DNA of 13,125 nucleotides from Endozoicomonadaceae bacterium (GTDB lineage Bacteria; Pseudomonadota; Gammaproteobacteria; Pseudomonadales; Endozoicomonadaceae), in the NCBI GenBank assembly GCA_015163815.1, contig JAAOIJ010000113.1:1-13125 (forward strand), read 5' to 3'. Position 1 is the first letter of the stretch; the number at the start of each line of letters is the position of its first letter. A model generated the notes under the pieces. That model was given only the letters and a program-made list of their open reading frames with translations, did not search any database and was not told the origin of the DNA. The position numbers and the translations under genes are program-made. Shown piece after piece: positions 7,085 through 13,125 of this stretch.

Positions 7085-8096
7085 TCAATCGTAATAAAAT
7101 GATGTTGCAGTAACTGTTTGAAAGCTGTTTGATATAATTGCTCTCTCTTGTTTATGTTTTTGAGTATTTTTTTTTATTTCGATTAATTTGTCTGTATTTG
7201 AAAACAGGCTAGATTGAGAGTTCATCCATTTTAATGCAGATTTAGCACCAGTCCTATCATTGCAAATGAGGACAGCATTGCAACCAGCGGTAAATGCTTT
7301 TTTCGTTCGTTCAGCAAAATCTCCTGCATAAGATGCTGCAGACATACTTAAACAGTCTGAAAAAATAAAACCTTGAAACTGTAATTGATCACGTAATATC
7401 GTTTTTAACCAAATAGATGAAAAAGTTGCAGGGTTTTTATCTATTTCAGGATATTGCACATCTGCTGGCATGATGCCCATAATACCTTTTGTGATTGCTT
7501 GTTTAAAAGGAAAAATATCTTCTGTGATGATAGTTTGAAGGTGTCGGTGATCTTTTGGTACGCTGATATGTGTATCACCTGGTACAAAGCCGTGCCCTGG
7601 AAAATGCTTACCTACAATATTTATGCCCATTAAATGAGCACCTTCGATATAATCGGACAGCTCGTGCTGTTTTTCCAAAATATCTGGATTTCATCATGGC
7701 ATTTCTGCCATGATGAATGTCTAATACTGGAGAAAAATTGATATCAATTTGATGTTGTTGTAACTCAAAACTCGTGATTATTCCTAAAGATTTTTCGCAT
7801 TGTTTAGCAGTTTCTTGATCTTGCTCGTATTGTATAGCTAATCGTTCAGGGGCAGGTGGTTTTGTAAAGCTTGAAGATTTAAATCGCTGTACTAAGCCAC
7901 CTTCCTGGTCTACTGATAATAATATTTCAGGACGAATTGATTTTATTTCTAAAATGAGTGTATTGAATTGCTCATTATTTTGATAATTTCTTGAAAATAA
8001 AATAATACCAGCGATATGAGGATGTTGAATGAGTTCTTTTTCTTATTGTGTTAACTCAGTGCTCTTGAGATCAGTAATTAAAACGCCTAAGGCCAT
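7085..8096 (-). pseudogene. nagZ: Broken beta-N-acetylhexosaminidase (GH3, NagZ type)
   Basis: NagZ removes N-acetylglucosamine from anhydro-muropeptides in the cytosol during peptidoglycan recycling. The ancestral start is ATG at 8096, with AAAGG six bases upstream. MALGVLITDLKSTELTQ is read before an in-frame TAA at 8043-8045 (codon 18). The frame then continues with family sequence: HPHIAGIILFSRNYQ, SVDQEGGLVQRFK, DINFSPVLDI. Near 7676-7690 the frame changes; homology resumes as YIEGAHLMGINIVGKHFPGH with GDTH, IMPADVQYPEID, FQGFIFSDCLSMSAA and CNAVLICNDRTGA. The GDTH acid/base dyad and the first Asp of SDCLSM (nucleophile position) remain, though the family's SDDLSM has become SDCLSM. Total length matches an intact NagZ of about 340 aa. 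One stop plus one frameshift make it very probably dead; the downstream part is still open for about 197 codons. Confidence 0.85.
7691..7716. repeat. Perfect 11-bp inverted repeat inside nagZ, next to the frameshift
   Basis: TCATCATGGCA and TGCCATGATGA flank a four-base TTTC loop, with no mismatches. It lies in the coding sequence a few bases from where the nagZ frame is lost. Hairpins of this kind promote slippage or template-switch mutations, so it may be linked to the lesion; this link is inference. Confidence 0.6.
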
Positions 8097-9212
8097 ACGA
8101 TACCTTTCATGTTATCAAATTTGTGATGATCTTAATCATGCAGAATATTCATTGCAAGCATATTATCATAGTGAGCTCATGATACCATATTTTGATCTCT
8201 CATATTTTAATCAATGCATATCATATTTTTAGCTATTTTGAAAATATGATTCGCCTCTTCAATACAAAGTGATATGTCATTTTATTAACATATGGAGCAG
8301 CATTTAATTGTTATACTATTATTTATTTAGGAGAAAAAAGATATGATCTATTTTTTTTAACTACGGAGTGCCACTGTTATGACATCTCTATAGTTAAAAA
8401 ATCATAAAAATACTGATCCCTCAAATGATGATTGTGTACTGAAAACTGAAAGAACTCGATATCCTTTACAAAGATTTGACTGTAGAAGCAAGATCATAAA
8501 TTGACAGTCTATTATCTAAAGTATCATGTTGTTGTTTCAATAAGGAAAGGTATTAAAAAGATCTTCTTTAACGATGTTAAGAGGCCTTATTTTACAATAT
8601 CAGAATGAATCCGTATCGATTATAACTGAAGAGTCTCAATTAAAAAAACAGACAGAAATTTTCATAAAGTAACTTTAAAAATAATGACATATATTCAATA
8701 TATGTCATTATAATAGCCCACTGAATATACCTAAAAACGATGAAGAGATCAAAATATATCAATTAATTACAAAATAATTGATCAATATGTTAAGAAAAAC
8801 ATGTTTTAGACATGGATTCATATAAAACTGAAGAAATACAGAAAAAACAATATGATATTGTAAAAACGATAATTTAGGATAAAAAATGTGTATTTAATCG
8901 ATTTTTTTTTAATAAAAAGCTTATTTTAGATGAAAAATATCGTCTTCGTGTTGAGATAGTATATACTATGATAGTAGTTTAAATTTTCAGAATGACACTT
9001 GATCTAAAATTTTAAATATGACTGATTATTTTGAATCATTTTATGTTCTTCGAAATCAAGCTATCATAGCCATCTATGTAAATTTGTATGTCAATATGTA
9101 TTCACACAACAGCATCTTAGAATATCAACACTGATACTATTCTAAACATTCAAATAGTTCTGAAAAAAAGCATAAAAAACAGTTGAATCATCGAACAATT
9201 AACAAGCAATGT
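8097..9212. other. Long non-coding stretch upstream of nagZ
   Basis: More than 1.1 kb without a supportable gene on either strand; frames are short and no family motif is seen. It must contain the nagZ promoter at its left end. A 31-base perfect palindrome lies at 8681-8711 (listed separately). One short frame near 8574-8672 (MLRGLILQYQNESVSIITEE, about 32 aa) has no Shine-Dalgarno and I do not call it. The stretch probably represents a gene decayed beyond recognition. Confidence 0.5.
8681..8711. repeat. 31-base perfect palindrome (15-bp arms around one base)
   Basis: ATAATGACATATATT, a central C, then AATATATGTCATTAT, an exact reverse complement. It stands alone in a gene-free stretch. Possible roles are a dimeric regulator site, a cruciform, or a transcribed hairpin; no T-run follows on either side that would make it a standard terminator. 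Confidence 0.7.
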
Positions 9213-9273
9213 ATGGGTGTTACTTTCATGTGTTTATTAAAACATCACAAAAGATATTTATTTTTTTGGTTGT

Positions 9274-9756
9274 ATGTTCTATTTTTTTGTTGCAAAATCA
9301 TTTGCAATGAATCCTGTTGAAAAAAATGGTAAGTTATCCTCTGTTGATCCTGAATTACAATCAATCTTACGAATATCCCGCCTGTCTTTACATCAGCCTG
9401 CAAGCATAAAGCGCACATTTGATTCAAGTATAACTCAGAAAGCATCTGACCTCTCAACACATGATACAACGAGTGATATAAGCCTAGAAACTTTCAATAG
9501 ATATGTAAAAATTTTGGCTATATATAATGAATTGTCTGTGAAATATCAAGAAGAACAGATCTCCTTTAATATAAAAAAACTTAAAAACATCTATACAGGC
9601 AAAGATACAACAGTGATAGGAAAAAAGACGTATATGCAATATAGAAGAAAATATATGAGAAATTCACGTAAAAAACGGTCTTGCCCTTCAAGTTCAGGGC
9701 AATATTTAAAATCTATCAGGAAAGGAAAAAAATTGATTGATCATTTAGCCTGTTAA
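9274..9756 (+). CDS. Unrecognised basic protein, probably with its export signal out of frame
   Basis: I do not recognise this 160-aa protein. The visible frame starts MFYFFVAKSFAMNPVEKNG, is Ser/Thr-rich in the middle, helical around FNRYVKILAIYNELSVKYQE, and ends strongly basic: YRRKYMRNSRKKR, then SIRKGKKLIDHLAC. There is no Shine-Dalgarno for ATG 9274 or for the internal ATG 9307. Just upstream, in another frame, ATG 9213 and ATG 9228 give MCLLKHHKRYLFFWLYVLFF, a typical positively charged then hydrophobic signal-peptide start, which hits a stop after the T7 run at 9282-9288. Losing one T there would give LYVLFFVAKSFA-MNPVEK, a full signal peptide with an SFA cleavage site. Thus the gene is either frameshifted, slippage dependent, or carries a sequencing error. 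The basic tail resembles a nuclear-localisation or nucleic-acid-binding tail. A secreted effector-like role is only inference. Confidence 0.5.
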   Translation: MFYFFVAKSFAMNPVEKNGKLSSVDPELQSILRISRLSLHQPASIKRTFDSSITQKASDLSTHDTTSDISLETFNRYVKILAIYNELSVKYQEEQISFNIKKLKNIYTGKDTTVIGKKTYMQYRRKYMRNSRKKRSCPSSSGQYLKSIRKGKKLIDHLAC

Positions 9757-10046
9757 GCGTGATTTTTAGATACAAGACTCATTGACTTGATAGTATTTTT
9801 GAATAGAAAAACACCTTATTTTGATTAAAGAATAAAACAAGAAGATAATGTAGGATTATTTCCATCTTCTGAATCAATCGATCTCCATTTACGATTCGAT
9901 TGCTTTTTGATATGGTTGAATTTAAAAAACCCATTTTGATGAAACTTCATGAATAACTGCAAGCATTCTATCTCATCTTTATCTTTTGCATGCTTTCATA
10001 TGGGGGTATAGGATGTATATTGAGATATTTTTTTCACATGATTAAA
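9757..10046. other. Non-coding stretch between the basic protein and the ankyrin-type pseudogene
   Basis: Nearly 300 AT-rich bases with no supportable gene or structure. Its right end may hold further unrecognisable 3' sequence of the ankyrin-type pseudogene. Confidence 0.4.
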
Positions 10047-10471
10047 CTAATTTTGAATGATGAGTTTTTCTGCAGAGTTTACATTTAATTGTTCAGGCCA
10101 AGTGAGCATTGCTTTGAGCATCTGTTTGTTATTTTTATCTAAACAGATTTGTAAAATAATACTCTGCTCACTATCGGTATAAAAGAGTATTTTTAGTCAT
10201 TTTTGTTGTAATAATTCCCTTTTACACAGTTTTTGAATGTATTGAAATATGACTTTTACTATCTCTATATCTCCATTTTTACAAGCTAATATAAGCCCTG
10301 GTGGATTATACTGCCAAACAGTATATTGTCTAAAACATCGATGTCATCTTGCGGTAAATAAGTAGATAACTCAATATAAGTATCTATATGAGATAATAAT
10401 AATTCAACAGAATTTGTATATCCATGCTGTAAAGCAAACGATAAAGGATTATGAGTCACAAAATAATCATC

Positions 10472-10473
10472 TA
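10472..10473. repeat. TA target duplication, left copy
   Basis: TA immediately precedes the left terminal repeat, and TA at 10716-10717 immediately follows the right one. Deleting the element plus one TA restores the ankyrin-type frame exactly, which supports a true TA duplication. Confidence 0.7.
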
Positions 10474-10715
10474 GGGCGTGTCCTCAATCTAAAAACCATG
10501 TATAAATTGCTTTTTTTGGCTATAGAAAAGGCTTTACTGCTGCACTTCACAATAGAGAAGGCACAATCAAGGCATCTTGTTGAAAATTTATTGGCTAGAT
10601 TAAAATATTTTAGACGTATTTCTATTCGTTTTGATAAGCTAGCTAGACATTTTAAATGCGATGATTTATATTGCGCGTGCTATTATTTGAGTGAAGTCAA
10701 AATGAGGACACGCCC
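10474..10715 (+). mobile_element. 242-bp internally deleted IS5-family element (MITE-like)
   Basis: The ends are a perfect 13-bp inverted repeat: GGGCGTGTCCTCA at 10474-10486 and TGAGGACACGCCC at 10703-10715, flanked by TA on both sides. Inside, a frame beginning MYKLLFLAIEKALLLHF runs into RHLVENLLARLKYFRRISIR and FDKLARHFK, the C-terminal part of IS5-type transposases, whose last acidic residue is the E of VEN. A single extra T in the following codons, compared with the remnant at 12350, shifts the end out of frame. The N-terminal and central transposase domains are missing, so the element needs a full-length relative to move. TA duplication and the terminal sequence suggest an IS427-like subgroup, but I cannot confirm the subgroup. 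It is inserted antisense to the ankyrin-type gene. Confidence 0.85.
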
Positions 10716-11250
10716 TAATGCTATTAAATTTTGCTTAGCAGGTAAAATCGATATGATTTGAAATGGATATAACTCAAGCATAATAACTGAATCATGACCT
10801 GTCTTTGCAATCTGAAATACAGATTGTTGGTTATGATTAATCGATTCAAACCAATCTGTAACATATGGATTCCCTGCGTTTCAGTTTAATTGTGTTGGCC
10901 AAGTTAATAGCTCACATACAATATTGAAATGCTTTGCCATCAAGTTGATATGTAATCTAGACCCAAATTGCATATGAAAATAGAATAATATGATCAAAAG
11001 TTTTTTTTAAGGCTGACTGCTTGGTTTTCAAAGCTTGAATAAAAGTCAAGATATCCTTTACCATTTGAATATCTCCTTCTTGAAAAACTATGAATAAGCC
11101 TGTAAAACCATCTATTTGACTTTTAGATAATAATAGTTCTACTAAGGTAAGCATTTCATTGGTAGTTAAGAAATGAGGTATATCGTAAAATTTTTCTAAT
11201 TGATTAAAACAAGTACACACTGTTTTTGTCTTTTTATTTTTCATTATCAA

Positions 11251-11491
11251 ATATAATCCCTGTTTTAATTTCAGAACATTTTTTAATTATTCTAACTTAT
11301 TCAATCTAAAAGATTGAAAATTCTATGATATTTTAGATACTTCAGAGTTTATATGACAGCCATAATGCTCAAATATATAGATTTAAAGAAGAGAAATATT
11401 TGATATAAAAAGCTTTACAATCAGGCTATTGATAAGTTGTATTGAAATTTAATATAGCCATGGCTGTATATTTTATAAAGTATAATTTTTC
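11251..11491. other. Intergenic region upstream of the ankyrin-type pseudogene
   Basis: About 240 AT-rich bases that should hold the ankyrin-type gene promoter and the 3' end of the neighbouring 177-aa gene. I see no clear promoter hexamers or terminator. Confidence 0.4.
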
Positions 11492-12025
11492 CTAATGTAG
11501 GCTTATAAATCGCTTTATTTTTTTCCAAGGATTCTCTATTGAGCATTGCCACTGTGCGCTATCATTTATTGGCTTTATATGACAAATCATACATTCAAAA
11601 GTGGAATTAGGATCATATCCAATAATCCAACCTGTATTATAATCCGTGTTTTTCATCATCATTGGAATAACATGATTTAAAGAAATAAATACATATTTTC
11701 TAATGATATTCATCTCTCCTTGATTGCAGTATAGTGCTATGAATGAGTTAAAATTTCCGGTATCTAACGCTTCAATTTTATTTATTGTTTTATATTTCTC
11801 TGATAATGATTTAATACCATTAATTAGTGTCAGAAAATTGATAGCTAAATGTCTACAAACAATAGATTTATTACCTAGACGAGCTGAAATCACTTCTTTA
11901 TTAGCATGACCTGTGCAATCTTGAGTTAATAGAAGCGTTTTAAGAATAATGTTCACTTTATTAAAACTTGTATGGATTGAGGTAGAACTCAGTTTCATTG
12001 AAAAATTATTCATAATAGAGTTCAT
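11492..12025 (-). CDS. Unrecognised 177-aa protein with a papain-like Cys/His/Asp arrangement
   Basis: No family recognised with confidence. The start is ATG at 12025 because AGAGGAGG lies seven bases upstream, by far the best Shine-Dalgarno in the window; the frame opens 26 codons earlier but without such a site. The N-terminal 50 residues are polar, rich in Ser, Asn and Thr (MNSIMNNFSMKLSSTSIHTS). Then come KSIVCRHLAINFLTLI (Cys57 heading a hydrophobic helix), NKIEALDTGNFNSFIALYC, YVFISLNHVIPMMM (His118 on a strand) and TGWIIGYDPNSTF (Asp138, Asn140). Order and setting (Cys before a helix, His on a strand, Asp in a Y/F-DPN turn) resemble papain-fold cysteine proteases of the YopT/AvrPphB (C58) type, though the Cys-to-His distance is shorter than in those. 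There is no signal peptide or membrane helix, as usual for type III/IV effectors. It sits between two ankyrin-type genes and IS remnants. The catalytic idea is inference. Confidence 0.6.
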   Translation of the reverse strand: MNSIMNNFSMKLSSTSIHTSFNKVNIILKTLLLTQDCTGHANKEVISARLGNKSIVCRHLAINFLTLINGIKSLSEKYKTINKIEALDTGNFNSFIALYCNQGEMNIIRKYVFISLNHVIPMMMKNTDYNTGWIIGYDPNSTFECMICHIKPINDSAQWQCSIENPWKKIKRFISLH

Positions 12026-12030
12026 ATTAT

Positions 12031-12040
12031 TGCCTCCTCT
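12031..12040 (-). promoter_or_regulatory. Strong Shine-Dalgarno AGAGGAGG of the 177-aa gene
   Basis: On the minus strand AGAGGAGG stands seven bases before the ATG at 12025. It decides this start over upstream in-frame codons and indicates that the gene is, or was recently, well translated. Confidence 0.75.
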
Positions 12041-12103
12041 GTAATACAATACAATACATTCATTAGATAAGAGGTAGACTATGCATTTACATCTAAAATT
12101 CAT

Positions 12104-12326
12104 AATTAGTTAGTCGTTTTATACAATCATAATTATTCCTTTGAAGTAAAAGAATGCATTTCTAAAAGTATGTATTTTTTTAATATGAAGAATAGTCATA
12201 TTAACTATTGCTTCATGATATGAATCGATAGAAGTCGATTTTATCTATTTGATTAACATGAAAAACTCATAATAAACGAATCAATCTATACAATCATATG
12301 CACAAATCAATCGATACATGATTTTC
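12104..12326. other. AT-rich intergenic region upstream of the 177-aa gene
   Basis: It should carry the promoter of the minus-strand 177-aa gene. I could not fix a convincing -35/-10 pair; several TATAA-like and TTGTAT-like boxes are present. No gene seen. Confidence 0.4.
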
Positions 12327-12446
12327 AGATTGAGGACGCACTCTAAAACATTTTAGAAGTATTTCAACTCGTTTTGATAAGTTCGCTAGGCATTTTAAAG
12401 CAATGATTTATATTGCGTGTGCTATTATTTGAGTGAATTCAAAAAG
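12327..12446 (+). mobile_element. Second IS5-type remnant: transposase 3' end joined to an inverted terminal repeat
   Basis: 12350-12430 reads KHFRSISTRFDKFARHFKAMIYIACAII then stop, the C-terminus of the same IS5-type transposase as at 10474-10715, here in the proper frame. On its left, AGATTGAGGACGCACTCT (12327-12344) resembles the reverse complement of that element's left end (AGATTGAGGACACGCCCT). The right inverted repeat after GTGAATTCAAAA is no longer recognisable. So two pieces of elements have been joined, or an end was inverted. It lies just downstream of the ankyrin-type paralogue. Confidence 0.7.
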
Positions 12447-12492
12447 ATCATTCTATTATTTTATGAGATGCTCTGCTTTTTTTGAGAAGGTA

Positions 12493-13125
12493 TTAAGTTG
12501 CTTGGTTCCGGCAATGAGTGTTTCCCTTTACTTGTGTGGAATACGCTATACCCTGATCAAAATTGTCTTGAAATATTTGTAATAGATTGATTCCATCATG
12601 ATGATTTTTACTCATTGCATACTGTAATATCGTTTTGTTATCTTGATTGATAAAGGAAAACCAATCATGAATGATTAGTTTTTCTTCAGAGTTTAAATCT
12701 AATCGTCCTGGCCAAGTGAGTATTACTTTGAGGATCTCTTCTTGATTTTCTTCTAAACAGGTTTGTAAAATGGTACCATGCTGACTATCGGTATAAAAGA
12801 GTATTTTTAGTAATTTGTCTCCTAATGCTATTTTGATTTCTTCTCTTTGAAACAGTTTTTGAATATAGTCAAATACCATTCTTACTATCTCTATATACCC
12901 ATTCTTACAAGCTAATAGAAGCCCTGGTGTATCATGATGCTTGGCAAACAGTATGTTTTCTAAAGCATGAACTGTATTTTTCAATAAAAAAGAAGATGAC
13001 TGAATATAAGTGTCTATATGAGATAGCAGCAATCGAAAAGAATCTGTATATCCATGCTGTAAAGCAAACGATAAAGTATTGTGCATGTAGAAATAATCAT
13101 TTAATTTACTTAACGTTGGAATGTC
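12493..13125 (-). CDS. Ankyrin-type repeat protein, 3' part (5' end beyond the window)
   Basis: Open from the stop at 12493 to the right window edge, giving 210 visible residues. ATG 13086 is internal, because the upstream codons (DIPTLSKLNDYFY) continue in frame and match the sister gene. Ankyrin-like helix pairs can be read: LSFALQHGYTDSFRLLLSHI, LLLACKNGYIEIVRMVFDYI, TILQTCLEENQEEILKVILT and LQYAMSKNHHDGINLLQIF, linked by IQKLFQREEIKIALGDKLLK and LDLNSEEKLIIHDWFSFIN. It is a close paralogue of the pseudogene at 10047-11250; long stretches are nearly identical in DNA (for example around 12790-12815). No stops or frameshifts are visible here, so this copy may still work. The C-terminus is polar (VKGNTHCRNQAT). 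Function unknown; ankyrin-type proteins of intracellular bacteria are often effectors, but nothing here proves secretion. Confidence 0.75.
   Translation of the reverse strand, partial: DIPTLSKLNDYFYMHNTLSFALQHGYTDSFRLLLSHIDTYIQSSSFLLKNTVHALENILFAKHHDTPGLLLACKNGYIEIVRMVFDYIQKLFQREEIKIALGDKLLKILFYTDSQHGTILQTCLEENQEEILKVILTWPGRLDLNSEEKLIIHDWFSFINQDNKTILQYAMSKNHHDGINLLQIFQDNFDQGIAYSTQVKGNTHCRNQAT

Larger units (their letters stand above)
10047..11250 (-). pseudogene. Large ankyrin-type repeat gene, decayed and split by an IS5-type element
   Basis: Read on the minus strand from 11250 (TTG six bases after AGGGA) or ATG 11244 (MKNKKTKTVCTC). The first unit contains GLFIVFQEGDIQMVKDILTF, an ankyrin-like repeat. 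After a frameshift near 10963 it continues as CELLTWPTQLN, with a TGA near 10881, then YVTDWFESINHNQQSVFQIA. At 10717 the element 10474-10715 interrupts it. Removing the element and one TA gives the continuous frame PAKQNLIALDDYFVTHNPLS, so both halves are one gene. The second unit reads LSFALQHGYTNSVELLLSHI; a frameshift near 10290 leads to GLILACKNGDIEIVKVIFQY, another near 10195 to LKILFYTDSEQSIILQICLD, then MLTWPEQLNVNSAEKLIIQN and a TAG at 10047-10049. The units recur with a period of about 186 codons (LTWPTQLN to LTWPEQLN). The paralogue at 12493-13125 is closely similar. Ankyrin proteins often mediate host-protein contact; that role is inferred. Confidence 0.8.

Noticed and set aside
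8029..8232. Open frame antisense to the 5' end of nagZ
   Set aside because: Overlaps the recognisable nagZ start, lacks a Shine-Dalgarno and has no family pattern.
8755..8785. Inverted repeat ATCAATTA/TAATTGAT
   Set aside because: Only 8-bp all-AT arms with a 9-base loop, expected by chance at this composition.
9245..9469. Minus-strand frame over the basic-protein gene
   Set aside because: Low-complexity translation, starts inside another frame and has no Shine-Dalgarno; the plus-strand frame is longer and more protein-like.
10414..10761. 115-codon frame covering the IS5-type element
   Set aside because: A chimera: its first part is antisense ankyrin-gene sequence, the middle is the transposase remnant and the end is read through the terminal repeat. 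Not a natural gene.
11724..11909. 61-codon frame antisense to the 177-aa protein
   Set aside because: Shadow of the better-supported minus-strand gene with a strong Shine-Dalgarno.
10047..13125. CRISPR-like or tandem-repeat array
   Set aside because: The repeated DNA is two diverged gene copies plus IS pieces; there are no regularly spaced short identical repeats.

Overview
The window looks like a piece of the chromosome of an AT-rich gammaproteobacterium that probably lives with a host. FolD reads very close to the E. coli enzyme, and a tRNA-Arg(UCU) sits directly upstream of folD as in E. coli. Transposase remnants, decaying ankyrin-type genes, a broken nagZ and long non-coding gaps are typical of reductive host-associated genomes of the Legionellales/Coxiellales type. 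I cannot name a genus from the sequence alone.

Left part (1-2600): the 3' end of an IS30-type transposase with its catalytic core deleted; a small MarR-like winged-helix regulator; a methylthioadenosine/S-adenosylhomocysteine nucleosidase (mtnN); then about 660 bases without a convincing gene. Middle part (2593-6697): acetoacetyl-CoA synthetase on the minus strand, divergent from a ZIP-family metal transporter, then a tRNA-Pro(UGG)/tRNA-Arg(UCU) pair behind a good sigma70-like promoter, then folD. This is the intact housekeeping block: methionine/SAM salvage, acetoacetate activation, metal import, translation and one-carbon folate chemistry.

Right part (6698-13125): decaying and accessory. 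nagZ (muropeptide recycling) has both a premature stop and a frameshift. A gap of about 1.1 kb holds a 15-bp-arm perfect palindrome. Next is an unrecognised basic protein whose likely export signal lies out of frame across two T7 runs. A large ankyrin-type gene follows, broken by stops, frameshifts and a 242-bp IS5-family element flanked by TA; removing the element and one TA rejoins the reading frame exactly. Then comes an unrecognised 177-aa protein with a strong Shine-Dalgarno and a Cys/His/Asp arrangement like papain-fold cysteine proteases, a second IS5-type remnant, and the 3' part of a largely intact paralogue of the ankyrin-type gene that runs off the window.

The most interesting points are the cysteine-protease-like protein, the tRNA-Arg carrying G3:U70 (the main alanine identity element), the T-tract-split secreted-type protein, and the precise TA insertion that allows the ancestral ankyrin gene to be reconstructed.
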